A stretch of DNA of 64,000 nucleotides from an uncultured Corynebacterium sp. (GTDB lineage Bacteria; Actinomycetota; Actinomycetes; Mycobacteriales; Mycobacteriaceae). Position 1 is the stretch's first letter. The number at the start of each line of letters is the position of its first letter. Below the pieces are notes generated by a model, which saw only the letters and a list, made by a program, of their open reading frames with translations, was not told the origin of the DNA and ran no database searches. Positions 59,793-64,000 of the stretch are shown here, piece by piece. The stretch is taken from assembly GCF_946221935.1 (NCBI RefSeq), contig NZ_CAMIGN010000004.1, positions 1-64,000 of the forward strand, in the 5' to 3' direction. A program made the translations under genes and the position numbers.

Positions 59793-60932
59793 TCATAACG
59801 AAGCCATGCCAATGGCCAGTGGTATGAGGCCGACAAAAACGAAGGCTGGGAGGAAGCAGAGGGTCAACGGGGCCGCCAAAGCTATCAAGACCTTTTCAGC
59901 TCCGGCAGTTGCCTTGTCTGCGGCAATGCGCCGGAGATGTTCGGCCTGCTGGTGCATTCCATCGGCCAGTGATGTTCCGGCGCGAGTCTGCTGTGCAGCT
60001 TGGCGGGCAATGGCCCCAAGCAGGGGATGGTCAGCCAGAGTGAGCCACGCCTGGGCTCCTCCACCGAGATGCAGGAGAGCCATAGCGTGCCTGAGCGTTC
60101 CTTCGTCCTGTTGGGCAAGCGGTCCCACCCCTAGCGTCCACGCAGGTAGCAGCGCCTTTCCGGCGTGTAGTGCTGCGGCTGTGACATCGAGGGCGCGAGC
60201 AGCATCCAGTGGCCCCATGGGTGTCGAGCTAGACGGTCCAGCCCGCACACCCACTCCTCCCAGCGGCGATGTAGTCAGTGATTCGCTGAGATGCTCCGTC
60301 CACAAAGTGCCCGCGCACACCAGACCAGTCCCAGTGAGAAAGAGCAGCACCCCCAGCACATTGGTCAGCAGGAAGCTCAGAGTGCCGAGCCCGCTACTTT
60401 GTCCCAATCCCACCGCGCCGATCGGTAATGCCAATAGCACCGTTACCGTCAGTCGTGCTCCCGCTGTCGCGGACGTGGACTTAGAAATGTGGGCTAGTTG
60501 TGCATCTATGTCGGTAACATGCGACTGTGCCAGTCCAGCCAGCCCCACACCGTGACGGTGGGAAATTCCCCAAATATTGAAAAGGTGGGCGAAGAAACTG
60601 GAGGCGTCGCTCTCCTTCACCTCTGCTCCCGCAATGTCCGGGCCCGGCGCGGCTCCCAAGCGCACCTTCACACAGGCAACATCCAACTCGCGACGCAGAG
60701 TCTCAGACTTCAGCCCCGACGTGGCGTGCTCAACCGCATCCAATGGTCGCCCGCCGGCCATCACCTCGCGAGCAATGGCATCCACGGCGTCACGTACCTC
60801 GGCCAAAGTCTTCATGTGTCGGCGGGTTTTCAGCACACGCCCGATCACGATCTTCAACGTAAAAGCGACCATCAGCGCTGCCGCAACGACCGCCAAAACG
60901 GAGATCATGAGCGTTCCCTCAGCCCAGTTCAT
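59793..60932 (-). CDS. Fused TadB-TadC inner-membrane platform protein
   Basis: 379 aa. Two T2SSF-like domains in one chain: the first at about 47-215 with membrane helices 160-178 and 184-211, the second at about 246-379 ending 'LIALAAPLTLCFLPAFVFVGLIPLAIG'. A Ser/Pro/Gly-rich linker (216-245) joins them. An extra N-terminal helix (6-30) matches TadB. In M. tuberculosis these are two genes, Rv3658c and Rv3657c. ATG at 60932 overlaps the tadA stop by 14 nt. Confidence 0.8.
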   Translation of the reverse strand: MNWAEGTLMISVLAVVAAALMVAFTLKIVIGRVLKTRRHMKTLAEVRDAVDAIAREVMAGGRPLDAVEHATSGLKSETLRRELDVACVKVRLGAAPGPDIAGAEVKESDASSFFAHLFNIWGISHRHGVGLAGLAQSHVTDIDAQLAHISKSTSATAGARLTVTVLLALPIGAVGLGQSSGLGTLSFLLTNVLGVLLFLTGTGLVCAGTLWTEHLSESLTTSPLGGVGVRAGPSSSTPMGPLDAARALDVTAAALHAGKALLPAWTLGVGPLAQQDEGTLRHAMALLHLGGGAQAWLTLADHPLLGAIARQAAQQTRAGTSLADGMHQQAEHLRRIAADKATAGAEKVLIALAAPLTLCFLPAFVFVGLIPLAIGMASL

Positions 60933-62124
60933 CGCAGAACTCCTTAAAACCCTCCGGCACACATTCTTGCCCACCCCGCCGCTGCCACAGCACTTCGATG
61001 CGTGCCCGTTCATCCCCGATCAATCGCGCGATGTGCGTTAGTCGCCGGCCCTTCTCCGTGCGGGAAACGTGCAGCACCACATCAATCCCGTCGATCGCCT
61101 GGCGCGAAAGAGCCATCCGATCCAGGCCAGCCATCGCACCCAACGCTTCCAACCGTCCGGGAACGCTCGCCGGATCGTTAGCATGGATGGTTCCTGCACT
61201 GCCCGCATGCCCGGTATTGAGCGCCACCAGCAAATCTGCCACCTCCGGGCCACGAATCTCCCCCACCACGATGCGATCCGGCCGCATCCGCAGACTCTGC
61301 TTCACCAATGCAGTCATGGAGATCGCACCCGCACCCTCCGCATTGCCCTCACGGGTGGTTAGCGCCACCACATGTGGATGGTCGATCAGCAGCTCCGGGG
61401 TATCCTCCACCACGATCAACCGCTGATCGCGCGCCACCTCCGCCAACAACGCCGCCAACAGGGTGGTCTTTCCCGCACCCGTCCCGCCGCTAATCAGGAT
61501 GTTGCGTCGCGCCCGCACAATTCGCCGCAGCACATCTGCCATATCCGGACTCGTCAGTCCATTTGCAACCAGCGCATCCAACTTGTTCTTCTGCCCGGTG
61601 ATCGCACGCAAGCTAATGCAGCTCCCTCCCGCTGCCGGAGGAGCCAGCAAGGTATGTATACGGATCGTCTGGGCAGCCACGTCCGGCGGCAGCTCGCGCA
61701 GCACCCCGTCTGCAAATGGTCTTGCCTCATCCAGTCTCTCCCCGCACATTGTTGCCATTCGAACAGCCAGTTCACGTGCTGCTTCTACTCCGATGTTCAC
61801 CCCGTCAACTCGCTGCATTCCCTCGCCACGATCTGCCCACACGCTGCCATCACCGTTTAGCACCACGTCCGTCACCAACGGATCTTGCAGCGGCTCTGCC
61901 AGGGGTCCCAGCCCACTGAACTCGCGCTGGAGTGTGCGTACATTCTCCACGCTCGCTTTGCCGATCAAGTGCAAACTCTGCGAAAGGTCTCGCTCGTCCG
62001 GCCTGCTAATTCCTTGTTCTGCCAGGTCATCTCGCACAATCGCGAGGAGACTACGCGCGGATTCTCGCTGTTGCTGTTTCTTAAGCTTCTTCAGCTCAGT
62101 GTTCTTTCTTCGTGACGCCCCCAC
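60919..62124 (-). CDS. tadA: Tad secretion ATPase (TadA/CpaF)
   Basis: 401 aa. Hexameric ATPase driving Tad pilus assembly or secretion. Walker A 'GGTGAGKTT' (K219), Asp box 'IVVEDTPELLI', Walker B-like 'RIVVGEIRGPEVADLLVALNTGH' and His box 'GHAGSAGTIHAND'. GTG at 62124 has AAAGGGGGAG directly upstream; a GTG at 62148 overlaps the previous stop but lacks a ribosome site. Second gene of the operon, matching Rv3659c. Confidence 0.92.
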   Translation of the reverse strand: MGASRRKNTELKKLKKQQQRESARSLLAIVRDDLAEQGISRPDERDLSQSLHLIGKASVENVRTLQREFSGLGPLAEPLQDPLVTDVVLNGDGSVWADRGEGMQRVDGVNIGVEAARELAVRMATMCGERLDEARPFADGVLRELPPDVAAQTIRIHTLLAPPAAGGSCISLRAITGQKNKLDALVANGLTSPDMADVLRRIVRARRNILISGGTGAGKTTLLAALLAEVARDQRLIVVEDTPELLIDHPHVVALTTREGNAEGAGAISMTALVKQSLRMRPDRIVVGEIRGPEVADLLVALNTGHAGSAGTIHANDPASVPGRLEALGAMAGLDRMALSRQAIDGIDVVLHVSRTEKGRRLTHIARLIGDERARIEVLWQRRGGQECVPEGFKEFCDELG

Positions 62125-62147
62125 GTCTCCCCCTTTCTTTGAGACCA

Positions 62148-63314
62148 CTAACTGGCTAGCGGCAGTGCACATTCGCCAACGATGTGCAGGATCTTCTCCC
62201 ATACCTCACGCACCGCCCCACGAACCCGGTCGTTCTTCAAAGAGCTTTCGATCCAGTACTCAGCCTCTCCCCTATCCAACGCCGGCGTGCAGTGAATATC
62301 GTGCCGAATAACGGCCACGGGAACCTCATCCAGCATCATCGCGGCGACGGCCACAGAGGTCGATGCGCCAGGGATCTCACGGAGGACTATCAGTGGTTGT
62401 GCTCGGTCGTTTTCGAGCATCCGGTTACGCAACGCACCGGCGGCCGTCACACCCTGGATGGTCAATGGAGCCACAAGTACGTGTACGTCGGGTTCCGCTG
62501 CGCCCCACTGTTCTGACCACCCTGCACTCGCACTATCAGCCACTGGCAGGCTGCGTCCGCAATCCACGACTAGGTCGTCAGCGTGCATAAGGTGCGCGAT
62601 CTGCCCGATGTCGAGCCCCCGTCCGCCGCTGTGCGCGCCGAAAGTCGGATATCGGTCAGCGTAGATCACGGGTACCGCCCCGCCTTCTGCATCGATCTTC
62701 TTTCCACCTGCGCTGTCGAAACCCAGCATCAGCAGGTGGCTGCGCAGCTGATCGAAATCACAATCGGCGGGAATCTGGTTACGCGTCAGGCCGGGTCGCC
62801 GTTCCTTGCCCAGCACCAAATCCAAACCACAGGAGTGGGGATCAGCGTCCACCAATACCGCAGGCCTGCCTTCACAGGACATGTAATAGGCCAACTGTGC
62901 CGCAAACAAACTTGATCCAGCACCACCGGTCGCCGAGCTAACCGCAATGCGCAGGGCATCTGTCGAGCCGATCATCTCCGCTAACACCATCGCACCCCCG
63001 GCATCCAGGGAGGGCTCCAGGCGATCCACGCGGATGGTTCGCACCAAGTGATGCCGGGTGAGCTCGCTTTCCTTGTCGCTCAGAACAATCGCAGAGTTCT
63101 GGCAGGCAAATCCGTCTTTCCGGTCCAGTTCTTGTAAGAGCTCCGCGGTCGATTCCGCCGTGCCGTCGTGAATAATCATTGGTCGCCGGGTCACCGCAAC
63201 CACCATGCGAGCCTCGTTGTTCCACAGGGGATCAGCGATATCAATGATTACGGGTCGCAGCGACTCTGTCGCGGCCGGCGTTTTTCTTTTTCTCTGTCTC
63301 TTCGCTCCACCCAT
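62148..63314 (-). CDS. CpaE/Ssd-like ParA-family protein (Rv3660c type)
   Basis: 388 aa. An N-terminal receiver-like part is followed by a deviant Walker A 'SSATGGAGSSLFAAQLAYY', then 'AVLVDADPHSCGLDLVLG' and 'DDLVVDCGRSLPVADS', the order of MinD/ParA ATPases. Rv3660c (Ssd, a septum-site protein) and CpaE, which localises Tad pili, are relatives. First gene of the Tad operon. ATG at 63314 is chosen; the frame is open 48 codons upstream into the promoter of the divergent gene. Confidence 0.85.
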   Translation of the reverse strand: MGGAKRQRKRKTPAATESLRPVIIDIADPLWNNEARMVVAVTRRPMIIHDGTAESTAELLQELDRKDGFACQNSAIVLSDKESELTRHHLVRTIRVDRLEPSLDAGGAMVLAEMIGSTDALRIAVSSATGGAGSSLFAAQLAYYMSCEGRPAVLVDADPHSCGLDLVLGKERRPGLTRNQIPADCDFDQLRSHLLMLGFDSAGGKKIDAEGGAVPVIYADRYPTFGAHSGGRGLDIGQIAHLMHADDLVVDCGRSLPVADSASAGWSEQWGAAEPDVHVLVAPLTIQGVTAAGALRNRMLENDRAQPLIVLREIPGASTSVAVAAMMLDEVPVAVIRHDIHCTPALDRGEAEYWIESSLKNDRVRGAVREVWEKILHIVGECALPLAS

Positions 63315-63464
63315 GAACCAAAGACTCGCAGCTTCGGACTCGTAGGTATACCCCTGATTTCTGAGCTGTGGAAAAGTCGGGGTGGCGTCATAAAAAAGGG
63401 TCTGGATCCTGTGGATAACCCGCAACGCAAAAAGATGAGAGTGACATAAGTGTCGCAATGTAAT

Positions 63465-63470
63465 TAGAAT
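63465..63470 (+). promoter_or_regulatory. -10 box of the HAD phosphatase gene, leaderless
   Basis: TAGAAT, 7 nt before GTG at 63478. It favours this GTG over the ATG at 63469, which overlaps the box. Confidence 0.5.
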
Positions 63471-63477
63471 GACAAAT

Positions 63478-64000
63478 GTGACTCAGCACCAGGAACCACG
63501 CGACACCTCGGGCGAGAAGCGCGTACTGGCCATTTTCGACCTCGATAAAACGATCATCGACACGTCGGCATCCCTGGCCTACCGCCGCCCGATGGCCGAG
63601 CGTGGCCTGCTGAATACCAGCGAGGTGTTGAAGATGATGGCCATGCTGGGCAATTACATGTTCACGACCCATTCCGAGGACAGCTTAGAATCCACAAAAG
63701 AAGCGCTGACCAGGATCATTAAAGACCGTGAATCCGAGCCCCTGCGACAGGTCGCACAAGACGCACTGCAAGAGGTCATCACTCCATTTATTTATGCCGA
63801 AGCGCGCGAACTCATCGAATGGCACCGCGAACAAGGGCACAGCATCGCCATCGTCACCGCCTCCGCCTCCATCATGGTGCAACCCATCGCCAAGGAACTG
63901 GGCGCGGATCACCTCTTTGCCACCGAGCTAGAAGAAAAGGACGGGCGGTTCACGGGCGCCGTCACGCACTTCAACAAAGGCCACGCGAAAGTCGAGCGCA
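63478..64000 (+). CDS. HAD-IB family phosphatase, SerB-like (partial)
   Basis: First 174 codons; the gene runs off the window. Motif I 'LAIFDLDKTIIDTSASLAY', then the cap region and motif II 'SIAIVTASASIMVQPIAKELG' (Thr/Ser). 'ATELEEKDGRFTGAV' fits the PSPase-like HAD-IB subfamily. Position after the ssd gene matches Rv3661. Substrate unknown; it is a phosphoserine phosphatase-like protein rather than proven SerB. Confidence 0.85.
   Translation, partial: MTQHQEPRDTSGEKRVLAIFDLDKTIIDTSASLAYRRPMAERGLLNTSEVLKMMAMLGNYMFTTHSEDSLESTKEALTRIIKDRESEPLRQVAQDALQEVITPFIYAEARELIEWHREQGHSIAIVTASASIMVQPIAKELGADHLFATELEEKDGRFTGAVTHFNKGHAKVER

Noticed and set aside
63440..63456. GTGACATAAGTGTCGC as a GlxR site before the HAD phosphatase
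   Set aside because: The left half and centre fit, but the right half reads GTC instead of CAC; not listed as a site.

Overview
The window is a stretch of chromosome from a Corynebacterium. Most genes lie in the order known from Corynebacterium glutamicum and Mycobacterium tuberculosis: mshA, YbjN protein, gpmA, senX3-regX3, Rv0495c homologue, ppx; deoC, murB; lpd, ramB, sdhCAB; and holB, membrane cyclase, topA, csp, helicase, Tad genes. A mycolyltransferase and mycothiol synthesis confirm a mycolic-acid actinobacterium. AlkB with rubredoxin, an acyl-CoA ligase, an acyl-CoA oxidase homologue, a secreted lipase and the glyoxylate shunt suggest a lipid-using, lipophilic species (jeikeium/urealyticum/resistens type). 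This species guess is inference only. No prophage, insertion sequence, rRNA or CRISPR array was seen.

Layout. 1-1730: AT-richer, poorly coding DNA with a DoxX-like membrane protein and a methyltransferase. 1734-9425: ppx, Rv0495c homologue, RegX3/SenX3, phosphoglycerate mutase, YbjN protein, two small membrane proteins (one only 59 aa) and MshA. 9534-13646: acyl-CoA ligase and the alkB-membrane protein-rubredoxin cluster, each preceded by a good palindrome. 13671-20871: MurB, DUF2505, methyltransferase, LmeA-like protein, DeoC, DUF2516, DUF445 and a membrane protein. 20913-36813: a carbon-metabolism block of sdhCAB, a GH65 phosphorylase with its phosphomutase, malate synthase and isocitrate lyase (divergent), ramB and lpd. 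37125-46836: mycolyltransferase, M1 aminopeptidase, flippase-like protein, MFS transporter, acyl-CoA oxidase homologue, amino-acid permease and a small secreted protein. 47045-57140: tRNA-Thr(CGT), HolB, membrane cyclase, CoA-transferase homologue, TopA, cold-shock protein and helicase. 57198-64000: secreted lipase, a minus-strand Tad/Flp cluster with a single fused TadB-TadC protein, and a partial HAD phosphatase.

How the genes fit together. Lipase, ligase, AlkB and acyl-CoA oxidase would feed acetyl-CoA into the glyoxylate shunt and succinate dehydrogenase. RamB, the usual repressor of acetate genes, sits in the same block. A RamA-type site before sdhC, a GlxR/CRP-like site before malate synthase and a membrane cyclase in the same window suggest cAMP and acetate control.

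Many genes here have a TANNNT -10 box 6-8 nt before the start codon and no Shine-Dalgarno sequence, which indicates leaderless mRNAs. I used this to choose several start codons.
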